A stretch of 12,073 bases of DNA from JBLIKP01 sp047635375. GTDB lineage: Bacteria; Bacteroidota; Bacteroidia; Sphingobacteriales; Sphingobacteriaceae. The translations under genes and the position numbers were made by a program. The DNA is taken from positions 1 to 12,073 of the forward strand of contig JBLIKP010000073.1 of NCBI GenBank assembly GCA_047635375.1, written 5' to 3'. This document shows positions 6,666 to 12,073 of this stretch, piece by piece. How positions within the stretch are numbered: position 1 is the first letter of the stretch; each line of letters opens with the position of its first letter. The notes below the pieces were generated by a model, which ran no database searches, was not told the DNA's origin, and was given only the letters and a program-made list of their open reading frames with translations.

Positions 6666-7559
6666 ATGAAATACGATGTCACCATACTTACCGAGCAGAG
6701 GTATTACAACCCTAAGGAAATTGACGAATACATCAGCAACGTTTTAATGGAGGACCAATTACTCCAGAATGCATTAGAAAACGAGGGTCTTAATGTTACC
6801 CGAAAACCTTGGGACCATCCCAACTTTGATTGGGCCCAAACCAAATCTGTCATTTTCAGAACTACCTGGGATTATTTCGAACGCTTTCCTGAGTTTAGTA
6901 AATGGCTTACGAAAATTTCTGAACTCACCAAGTTGATTAATTCAGAAAAAATCATTCGCTGGAATATTGACAAGCACTATCTTATTGATCTAAAAAATCA
7001 AGGAGTAAATATTATTCCTTCCTACTTTATTGAAATTGGTGACTGTAATAAATTAAAACACCACGTTGAAAATACTGGCTGGAATGATTTAATATTAAAA
7101 CCCGCTATTTCTGGAACTGCTCGACATACCTACCGTTTCAGCGCAAGCGAAACCAACCAGATTGAATCCGTTTTTAATGATCTTATTAGGAACGAATCAA
7201 TGATTTTACAACCCTTTATCACCTCAATTAAAACCATGGGGGAAGTAAGTCATGTATTAATAAATGGGAAACATAGTCACTCTGTTTTAAAACGAGCAAA
7301 AGAAGGGGATTTTCGCGTTCAGGACGATTTTGGAGGCACATTACACAGCTACGAACCTTCGAAAATAGAGATAGATTTTGCCGAAAATGCAGTCACAAAA
7401 TGCATTGAAATGCCCCTATATTGCAGAGTGGATGTTGTTTGGGACAATAATGAAAATTTAGCAATCTCAGAATTGGAAATGATTGAGCCCGAGTTGTGGC
7501 TTAGAAGGGAAACAAAGGCGCCTAAATTATTAGCAAAAGCCGTGAAAGACTTACTCTAA
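6666..7559 (+). CDS. ATP-grasp family protein (RimK/DcsG-like ligase of unknown substrate)
   Basis: A 297-residue protein with the layout of ATP-grasp carboxylate-amine ligases. Residues 1-60 form the N-terminal domain (MKYDVTILTEQRYY), followed by VIFRTTWDYFERFPEF at about 62-77 and WNIDKHYLIDLKNQGV at about 99-114. The nucleotide-binding Lys is K145 in LILKPAISGTAR, followed by the hinge QPFI, and the metal-binding acids are D256 (CRVDVVW) and E269/E271 in ISELEMIEPELWL. The pattern of R-x-T-W-D-Y, then W-N-x-D-K-x-Y-L, then E-x-I-E-P-x-L is shared with the DcsG/glutathione-synthetase-like subgroup, which joins a carboxylate to an amine or related nucleophile using ATP. The substrate is unknown. 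An ATG at 6639 would overlap the previous gene by 23 bases and add nine residues without a family match, so 6666 is chosen. It is the last intact gene of the + strand run. Confidence 0.85.
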   Translation: MKYDVTILTEQRYYNPKEIDEYISNVLMEDQLLQNALENEGLNVTRKPWDHPNFDWAQTKSVIFRTTWDYFERFPEFSKWLTKISELTKLINSEKIIRWNIDKHYLIDLKNQGVNIIPSYFIEIGDCNKLKHHVENTGWNDLILKPAISGTARHTYRFSASETNQIESVFNDLIRNESMILQPFITSIKTMGEVSHVLINGKHSHSVLKRAKEGDFRVQDDFGGTLHSYEPSKIEIDFAENAVTKCIEMPLYCRVDVVWDNNENLAISELEMIEPELWLRRETKAPKLLAKAVKDLL

Positions 7560-7611
7560 AGTAACAAAACACTTAATAAAGATTAAAAAAAACACACACC
7601 CTTCCCAACTA

Positions 7612-7924
7612 ATGTTCCGTAATAAATTGAAACGACTTTACCATCGTCCTAATAATTTTACCTTCATCTTTCAAAGGAAAGACAGCGTGAAAAACTTCTT
7701 GAACGAATTGAAAAACCTGATAAAACTGGAAGCACAATGCAGACGACTGGGTTGAACGTCAAAAATGGGACGAGTACAGAATAGCGTATCAGGATGTGAT
7801 TTACAAATGCAATAACCCTTCTTGGAACATTATTCCTGCAGACAACTGACGGCATAGGAATCTAATGGTCTCTGAGGCGGGTTTAAGCGCTTTACGCGGA
7901 ATGAAACCAACTTCCCCACCATAG
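7612..7924 (+). pseudogene. ppk2: Polyphosphate kinase 2 (PPK2) remnant, C-terminal third only
   Basis: The only gene-like content of 7561-7949 is a run of PPK2 homology spread over two frames. NDFTIVL (from 7631) is followed after a one-base shift at about 7655 by FYLHLSKERQREKLLERIE and KPDK. A second shift at about 7725 leads to WKHNADDWVERQKWDEYR, then IAYQDVIYKCN and WNIIPADN. An in-frame TGA at 7847 sits where the family has K/Q before W, and the same frame then continues as RHRNLMVSEAGLSALRGMKP to the TAG at 7922. These segments match, in order, the last 100 or so residues of PPK2, which uses polyphosphate to phosphorylate nucleotides. The N-terminal two thirds with Walker A and B is absent. 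This is a relic, not an expressed enzyme. Its left limit is approximate. Confidence 0.85.
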
Positions 7925-7949
7925 AGGTGGTTCGGCCAGCAACATTGAC

Positions 7950-8996
7950 TTAAGGGGCTGGGTCTGGATAGATTTCTCTTATTTTATCTATTTCACTTAA
8001 AATCTCAGGACTTAACTTATGATTTATGCTGTCTATGTTCTGCTTTAGCTGACTCATGTTAGTCGCTCCGATAATATTGCTTGCACTAAATTTTTGCTGA
8101 TTCACAAAGGCTAAGGCCATTGTTGCAAGACTCATCCCATTTTCTTTTGCCAAATTGTAATATGCCATGGCGGCAGATTTTGACATTTCCGAATTATACC
8201 TAGAAAGCTGTGCAAACAAATTTAATCGGCAAGAACTCACGTCTGAACCATCAAAATACTTATCGGTTAACAAACCAAACCCTAGTGGTGAATAAGGGAT
8301 TAAACTCACTTCCTCACGATAACAAACCTCGGCAAGAGCTGTCTCAAAAGTCCGGTTAAGCAAATTATATGGATTTTGAATGGTTTGAACTCGTATCGCA
8401 TTACTTACTGAAGATTTTTCAAGATACTTCATCAAGCCCCACGCCGTTTCATTGCTTACGCCGATATGACGGACCTTGCCGGCTTTAACCAATCCTTCTA
8501 AAGACTCCAAGACCGCCTGAAAATTATCTTCCCACTCATCTTTATCGTCTACAACAAAGCCTCTTTTTCCAAAGAAGTTGCTTTTTCTTTCAGGCCAGTG
8601 AAGTTGGTATAAATCAATATAATCCGTTTTTAAACGTGATAAACTTCCATCAATGGCTGTGTTTATCTGTCCATTAGAGAAATTCAATGGATTTCTTATA
8701 AACGACAATCCAGGGCTTGGACCAGTAATTTTTGTAGCAAGAATAAACTTATCACGGTTATTTCTCTTTTCAATCCATCTACCAATTATCCTTTCGGTTT
8801 CATGGTATACTTCCTTACTTGACGGGACCGCATACATCTCGGCAGTATCAATAAAATTTACTCCTTGATCCAAAGCATAATCTAATTGCTCATGCCCCTC
8901 TTCTTGAGTGTTTTGCTTTCCAAATGTCATTGTGCCAAGGCAAATTGCACTTACATTTAAATCTGTTTTTCCTAACTTGCGGTATTCCATATTCAC
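7950..8996 (-). CDS. tas: Aldo/keto reductase, Tas-like
   Basis: A 348-residue TIM-barrel NADP(H)-dependent oxidoreductase closely resembling E. coli Tas along its whole length (family about 346). Shared stretches include ICLGTMTFGKQNTQEEGHEQLDYA, ITGPS, the LYQLHWPER block followed by FFGKRGF, HIGVSNETAWGLMKYL, TIQNPYNLLNRTFE, LGFGLLTDKY and a final YPDPAP. The catalytic tetrad is D50, Y55, K89 and H133. Tas can substitute functionally in tyrosine-starved E. coli mutants, but its physiological substrate is not settled. An alternative start is the third codon (Met3); no ribosome binding site decides between them. The gene is monocistronic, points toward the PPK2 relic (25 bases apart, convergent) and diverges from the DinB-fold gene. 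Confidence 0.92.
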   Translation of the reverse strand: MNMEYRKLGKTDLNVSAICLGTMTFGKQNTQEEGHEQLDYALDQGVNFIDTAEMYAVPSSKEVYHETERIIGRWIEKRNNRDKFILATKITGPSPGLSFIRNPLNFSNGQINTAIDGSLSRLKTDYIDLYQLHWPERKSNFFGKRGFVVDDKDEWEDNFQAVLESLEGLVKAGKVRHIGVSNETAWGLMKYLEKSSVSNAIRVQTIQNPYNLLNRTFETALAEVCYREEVSLIPYSPLGFGLLTDKYFDGSDVSSCRLNLFAQLSRYNSEMSKSAAMAYYNLAKENGMSLATMALAFVNQQKFSASNIIGATNMSQLKQNIDSINHKLSPEILSEIDKIREIYPDPAP

Positions 8997-9134
8997 AATA
9001 ATAATTAAAAAGTGATAAGGTTTGAAATAAAATTAAAAAACTACACGCTAAGTATTATTGTTTAATCATTATTGTCAAGTTTATTGAAAAGAGAACTCAC
9101 AATATTCTAAATAAGCATTTCCAAATCCCACAAA
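8997..9134. promoter_or_regulatory. Divergent intergenic region between tas and the DinB-fold gene
   Basis: A very AT-rich 138-base gap must contain promoters for both diverging genes. It has two direct copies of ATTATTG (9055-9061 and 9069-9075) spaced 14 bases apart start to start. On the - strand TAAACTTG (9083-9076) is one mismatch from the TAnnTTTG -7 element, with a TTG 16 bases further upstream, a tighter spacing than usual. None of these is strong enough to call a specific promoter. Confidence 0.35.
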
Positions 9135-9650
9135 ATGAAAAGACCTAAGTCCGACGAATACTTATCCTATTACCACCAATACATTGAAAAAGTGCCTGAG
9201 GGAGACCCGCTCGCATTTCTTAAAACTCAATCAGTAAGTACGCAGATTGCTCTTTCAAAAATCCCGCAAGAAAAAGCCACCTTCGCTTACGCAGAGGGGA
9301 AATGGACAATCAACGAACTTATTGGACACATGATTGACACTGAAAGAGTGATGGCAATGCGAGCGCTGGCTTTTTCACGGAAAGATCAAACGGAAATGCC
9401 TGGTTTTGATCACGACATCTACGTAAAAAATGGGAATTTTAATGCCCGCCCACTTAGGGGTCTTTCGGCTGAATTTGGAATCGTACGCAGTAGTACTATT
9501 TCACTATTTTCTGGAATGACTGAAGAAATGACCACCTTTATTGGGACCGCAAGTGGAGGGAAAGTAAGCGTTAGAGCACTATGCTATATTATTCTTGGCC
9601 ATGAAAATCATCATATGAAAGTGCTTAAGGAGAAATACTTAAATGTCTAA
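9135..9650 (+). CDS. DinB-fold (DinB_2/YfiT-like) putative metal-dependent protein
   Basis: A 171-residue four-helix-bundle protein of the DinB/YfiT superfamily. It has the characteristic PQEKATFAYAEGKWTINELIGHMIDTERVM block and the closing ILGHENHHMKVLKEKYL. The predicted metal ligands are H65 (GHMIDTE), H156 and H160 (or H159), a typical His triad for Zn or Ni. Members of this superfamily include thiol-dependent S-transferases; since many flavobacteria make bacillithiol, a bacillithiol-dependent transferase role is possible but unproven. It starts a two-gene unit, because the following Rieske gene overlaps its stop by eight bases and carries its own clear ribosome binding site. No signal peptide, so cytoplasmic. 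Confidence 0.88.
   Translation: MKRPKSDEYLSYYHQYIEKVPEGDPLAFLKTQSVSTQIALSKIPQEKATFAYAEGKWTINELIGHMIDTERVMAMRALAFSRKDQTEMPGFDHDIYVKNGNFNARPLRGLSAEFGIVRSSTISLFSGMTEEMTTFIGTASGGKVSVRALCYIILGHENHHMKVLKEKYLNV
9627..9632 (+). promoter_or_regulatory. Shine-Dalgarno-like AAGGAG for the Rieske gene
   Basis: AAGGAG sits ten bases before the ATG at 9643, inside the end of the DinB-fold gene. Most genes here lack such a site, so it supports both the chosen start and coupled translation of the pair. Confidence 0.55.
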
Positions 9651-9987
9651 ATTAACCTGGTATAAAATCCAAAATCCAAAAATTCCCCTCGAAGGAAAAT
9701 CAAGTCTGTTGAAAATAGGAGGTAAGAAAATTTGCCTTTCAAAATTCAAGGGTGAACTGTATGCCTTAGAAAATAAATGTCCGCATGCTGGAGGGAATCT
9801 AGCCTTTGGAGAATGCACTGAAAATGGCGAAGTGGTTTGTCCTCTTCATCATTTTCGTTACGATTTAAAAACCGGTAAAAACACTTCGGGTGAAGGGTTA
9901 TATGTTGACAATTTTCCCATCCGCGAAAGCGAAAACATCCATGAAATAGGAATAAAATCTTCTTGGCTGAAACGACTTTTTAGCTAA
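9643..9987 (+). CDS. Rieske [2Fe-2S] ferredoxin-like protein
   Basis: A 114-residue single-domain Rieske protein. The cluster ligands are complete: C46-P-H48 in LENKCPHAGGNLAFG and C66-x-x-H69 in VVCPLHHFRYDLKTG. It lacks the catalytic mononuclear-iron domain of ring-hydroxylating dioxygenases and any membrane anchor, so it is best read as a soluble ferredoxin-like electron carrier, or the small subunit of a redox enzyme. It is translated together with the DinB-fold gene (ATGTCTAA overlap). Its TAA overlaps by four bases the stop codon of the oppositely oriented diiron-protein gene. Rieske ferredoxins serve diiron monooxygenases in some systems, so a link with MiaE or its neighbour is conceivable, but the opposite orientation gives no operon support. 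The partner reductase is not in the window. Confidence 0.9.
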   Translation: MSKLTWYKIQNPKIPLEGKSSLLKIGGKKICLSKFKGELYALENKCPHAGGNLAFGECTENGEVVCPLHHFRYDLKTGKNTSGEGLYVDNFPIRESENIHEIGIKSSWLKRLFS

Positions 9988-10616
9988 ACTGTCTCTGGCA
10001 ATTCAAGCTGTTTCCCAATAGAGGTAATCCACTTCTCGAATAGCTGCTCCTCCAACTGACAAATATCATGCGCGTAATGTTCCCACTCTGATGAGAAGTC
10101 TTTGAGCTGCTTTTCCATTTCTTCAAGATGCCCCTCTTCTTCAAGAATAATTGCCTTCACATTTACCTTGGAACCAATTTTTGTGAGCACATCTTGATAC
10201 ACGGGGTAAAGCTCATCGGCACGGACTTCAATCGCATAGGTCACCAGTAAATAGGCGGCATATTTTAATTCGTAACCGTCTAATTTCATGTTATCCTTTA
10301 TATATCTTGAAGCTTCTGCGTCAAGCGAATGAAGGTAGTGGTAAGTTCGAAGTGGAGCTAAAAGGTTCTCAAAACTAAAGTCCTTTAAAGAGTCTGGAAG
10401 CACCCTTTCAATTTGTTTTTTTAGATAATAAGCATGGCGCGCTTCTTCGGCAGCATGTTTCAAAATCATCAAATCTACTTGTGTAGGATGTTCAGAAGCA
10501 GAAATTTTTCTTGCACCAGTGTTTTCCATGAGTGAAAGCGAGTTTAGCCACTTTCCATGGGTTTCAGGTTGAGCCACAATGGCCTCAATTATTTCTTTTA
10601 ATTTTTTTAATAACAT
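9984..10616 (-). CDS. Ferritin-like diiron protein of unknown function, downstream of miaE
   Basis: I do not recognise a named family for this 210-residue, helix-rich protein, but it shows a full ferritin-like diiron signature. E31 lies in helix 1 (LSLMENTGARKI), E58-A-R-H61 in helix 2 (AAEEARHAYYLKKQIE), E130 in helix 3 (LVTYAIEVRADELYPVY) and E160-E-G-H163 in helix 4 (ILEEEGHLEEME). This E, ExxH, E, ExxH order is that of diiron oxidases/oxygenases and ferritins. An extra charged helix rich in Trp/His/Glu follows at about 175-200. It is the last gene of the metG-miaE operon, nine bases after miaE, so it is probably co-expressed with the tRNA hydroxylase. Possible roles include an oxygenase on another substrate, an iron-handling partner or a divergent MiaE relative; nothing in the sequence decides. 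There is no signal peptide. Confidence 0.82.
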   Translation of the reverse strand: MLLKKLKEIIEAIVAQPETHGKWLNSLSLMENTGARKISASEHPTQVDLMILKHAAEEARHAYYLKKQIERVLPDSLKDFSFENLLAPLRTYHYLHSLDAEASRYIKDNMKLDGYELKYAAYLLVTYAIEVRADELYPVYQDVLTKIGSKVNVKAIILEEEGHLEEMEKQLKDFSSEWEHYAHDICQLEEQLFEKWITSIGKQLELPETV

Positions 10617-10625
10617 CTGTAAATT

Positions 10626-11207
10626 TTAACCGTGCATGGTTTCGGACGTGCTGTATTTTTGCATAATGCCTGCTTCGAAATCTAACATTTCTTGCCATCG
10701 TTTCTCCACATCTACACCTTTGCCCAATTTCTTTGCAAATGTAATAAACATGGTGTAATGATTGGCTTCGCTAATCATTAACTCATTGTAAAACTCACGT
10801 AAAGTTTCGTCCGAAATTTCTTTACTCAATAATCTAAAACGCTCACAGCTCCGTGCTTCAACCATGGCGGCAAATAATAATCTATCTACCAAAACAACTT
10901 CCCTAGCGCCACCTTTTTCAATAAATCCAAGAAGGTCGTTTACGTATGAATCTCTTTTTTCTTTACCTAATTGCATTCCGCGGTCTAGAATCTTTTCATG
11001 CACCATATTAAAATGCTCCAATTCTTCTTGCGCGAGATCAATCATTGAAGTGACAAGCTCGCTATATTCAGGATAACGAATAGCCATGCTTATAGCATTG
11101 GAAGCTGCCTTTTGTTCACAATAGGCATGATCTGTAAGGATGTCGTGAATATTTTTTTCCACGATATTTACCCATCGTGGGTCAGTAGCTAATTTTAATC
11201 CTAACAT
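10626..11207 (-). CDS. miaE: tRNA-(ms2io6A)-hydroxylase MiaE (diiron)
   Basis: A 193-residue diiron oxygenase that hydroxylates the isopentenyl side chain of ms2i6A at position 37 of tRNAs reading U-starting codons, after MiaA and MiaB have acted. Family signatures are clear: KLATDPRWVNIVEKN, ILTDHAYCEQKAAS, MIDLAQEELEHFNMVHEKI, LVDRLLFAAMVEARSCERFR and LMISEANHYTMFI. The predicted iron ligands are E31, E62-x-x-H65, E117 and E147-x-x-H150. Length fits short bacterial MiaE (about 190-200; the Salmonella enzyme is longer). Its ATG overlaps the metG stop (TAATG, one shared base), implying translational coupling. The required electron source is not co-transcribed. miaA and miaB are not in the window. 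Confidence 0.93.
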   Translation of the reverse strand: MLGLKLATDPRWVNIVEKNIHDILTDHAYCEQKAASNAISMAIRYPEYSELVTSMIDLAQEELEHFNMVHEKILDRGMQLGKEKRDSYVNDLLGFIEKGGAREVVLVDRLLFAAMVEARSCERFRLLSKEISDETLREFYNELMISEANHYTMFITFAKKLGKGVDVEKRWQEMLDFEAGIMQKYSTSETMHG

Positions 11208-12073
11208 TATCTTACAACACCTCCTGGGTTAATATGTTCCATTGGACTCACAAAGGTTAGCTTTCCAGTGGCGTCTTCAGCCATTAAAATCATTCCTTGT
11301 GACTCAATTCCTTTTATTTTTCTTGGCTCTAAATTCACCAAAATACTTACCTGTTTTCCTATTAAATCCTTTGGATCAAAAAACTCAGCGATTCCAGAGA
11401 CTACGGTTCTTTTATCAATTCCAGTATCAACAGTTAGCTGAAGTAATTTCTTTGTTTTCGCTACTTTTTCGGCGGTAAGGATTGTTCCCACACGAATGTC
11501 CATCGTAGTAAAATCATCGAAACTTATATTTTCTTTAGCTGGATCGGCTTGCGCAGAAGCAGCGTCGTTGGCGGTTTTAGTGTCTTCCAATTTCTTAAGT
11601 TGCTTATCAATTTCCTCGTCCTCAATTTTTTCAAACAATAAGGATGCCTCACCAAGTTGATGATTGGAAGGCAACAAATCTGACTTTCCAGCCTCTGACC
11701 AAGGAAGTTGTTCCAAGTTCATCATTCCTTTAAGTTTTTTAGCAGAAAAAGGGATGAAGGGCTCACCTACAATGGATAACGATGCTGCGATTTGAAGGGC
11801 AACGTTTAATACTGTTTCAACCCGAGCAGGATTTGTTTTCCAAACCTTCCATGGTTCCTCGTCGGCTAGGTATTTATTTCCTAATCGAGCAAGATTCATC
11901 ATTTCAGAAAGAGCTTCTCTAAATCTATACTGCAATAGAGACTTCTCAATTTTCGCAGGGAATTCTGCAAGTTGTGCAAGTGCCGCTGAATCTTCGGCGC
12001 TAAGCGCACCTTTTGGCATTACCTTTCCATCGAAGTATTTCTTGCTCAATACCAAAACTCTGTTTATGAAATT
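11207..12073 (-). CDS. metG: Methionyl-tRNA synthetase, C-terminal part (5' end beyond the right edge)
   Basis: The frame is open to the right edge, so only the last 288 residues are seen; the TTG at 12055 is internal (the frame reads NFINRVLVLSKKYF across it). The visible part comprises the end of the helical anticodon-binding domain (NLARLGNKYLADEEPWKVWK, then SIVGEPFIPFSAKKLKGMM). An Asp/Glu/Lys/Ala-rich linker follows, then a C-terminal Trbp111/EMAP-type tRNA-binding domain (DDFTTMDIRVGTILTAEKV, TVDTGIDKRTVVSGIAEFF, and LVNLEPRKIKGIESQGMILM). The enzyme charges initiator and elongator tRNA-Met; the appended domain aids tRNA capture and dimerisation. Catalytic HIGH and KMSKS motifs lie outside the window. 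It leads a - strand operon with miaE and a diiron protein, and its stop overlaps the miaE start. Confidence 0.96.
   Translation of the reverse strand, partial: NFINRVLVLSKKYFDGKVMPKGALSAEDSAALAQLAEFPAKIEKSLLQYRFREALSEMMNLARLGNKYLADEEPWKVWKTNPARVETVLNVALQIAASLSIVGEPFIPFSAKKLKGMMNLEQLPWSEAGKSDLLPSNHQLGEASLLFEKIEDEEIDKQLKKLEDTKTANDAASAQADPAKENISFDDFTTMDIRVGTILTAEKVAKTKKLLQLTVDTGIDKRTVVSGIAEFFDPKDLIGKQVSILVNLEPRKIKGIESQGMILMAEDATGKLTFVSPMEHINPGGVVR

Noticed and set aside
7664..7855. - strand ORF of 63 residues in the gap before tas
   Set aside because: It lies antisense to the PPK2 remnant, has no recognisable domain, and its openness is a by-product of the old coding sequence.
9013..9024. TAAGGTTTG as a -7 promoter element for the DinB-fold gene
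   Set aside because: It has one spacer base too many compared with TAnnTTTG, lies about 110 bases from the start, and has no convincing -33 partner.
9055..9075. Two ATTATTG direct repeats as a regulator site or attachment site
   Set aside because: Seven-base AT-rich repeats are common by chance in such a gap and there is no other sign of integration or an array.
11242..11478. + strand ORF antisense to metG
   Set aside because: Low-complexity Leu/Phe/Gln composition and complete overlap with the conserved tRNA-binding domain coding region mark it as a shadow.
1..12073. Defence system, mobile element, CRISPR array or RNA gene
   Set aside because: I looked for transposase or integrase motifs, long terminal inverted repeats, spaced direct repeats and tRNA-like cloverleaf segments on both strands and saw none.

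Overview
The window looks like chromosomal DNA of a marine- or soil-type member of the Bacteroidota, most likely a flavobacterium. The pointers are an AT-rich composition, start codons mostly without a Shine-Dalgarno sequence, a lipoprotein signal followed by a Ser/Asp-rich tether of the flavobacterial surface-export type, tas-like and miaE genes, and tightly packed hypothetical genes. It is mostly housekeeping and accessory metabolism. I see no CRISPR array, prophage, insertion sequence, tRNA or rRNA.

Left part (1-2993, + strand): the 3' half of an ABC transporter ATPase gene enters from the left edge. It is followed by an orphan sulfatase lipoprotein gene with a strong hairpin across its stop codon, then a low-specificity L-threonine aldolase gene (ltaE).

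Middle (3068-7924, + strand): a compact head-to-tail cluster. It holds a nucleoid-associated protein of the YejK/NA37 family, a small MscS-type channel gene broken by a frameshift, an aldose-1-epimerase-like gene, a DUF1801-type gene broken by a frameshift and a nonsense codon, an antibiotic-biosynthesis-monooxygenase-fold protein and an ATP-grasp ligase. The stretch 7561-7949 lacks an open gene but holds a decayed 3' remnant of a polyphosphate kinase 2 (PPK2) gene. Three lesioned genes within 3.2 kb is the most striking property of the window.

Right part: a tas-like aldo/keto reductase gene on the - strand diverges from a DinB-fold/Rieske gene pair on the + strand. That pair converges, with a 4-base overlap of stop codons, on a - strand operon read in from the right edge. 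The operon order is metG (C-terminal two fifths or so), miaE (tRNA ms2i6A hydroxylase), then an unnamed ferritin-like protein with a complete set of six predicted diiron ligands. metG and miaE are translationally coupled (TAATG), so a tRNA charging enzyme, a tRNA-modifying diiron hydroxylase and a second diiron protein of unknown role appear to be co-expressed. A Rieske ferredoxin-like gene lies next door on the opposite strand.

I find no clear multi-gene novel system such as a defence island. The best candidates for follow-up are the unnamed diiron protein beside miaE, the cluster of pseudogenes, and the ATP-grasp/ABM pair.
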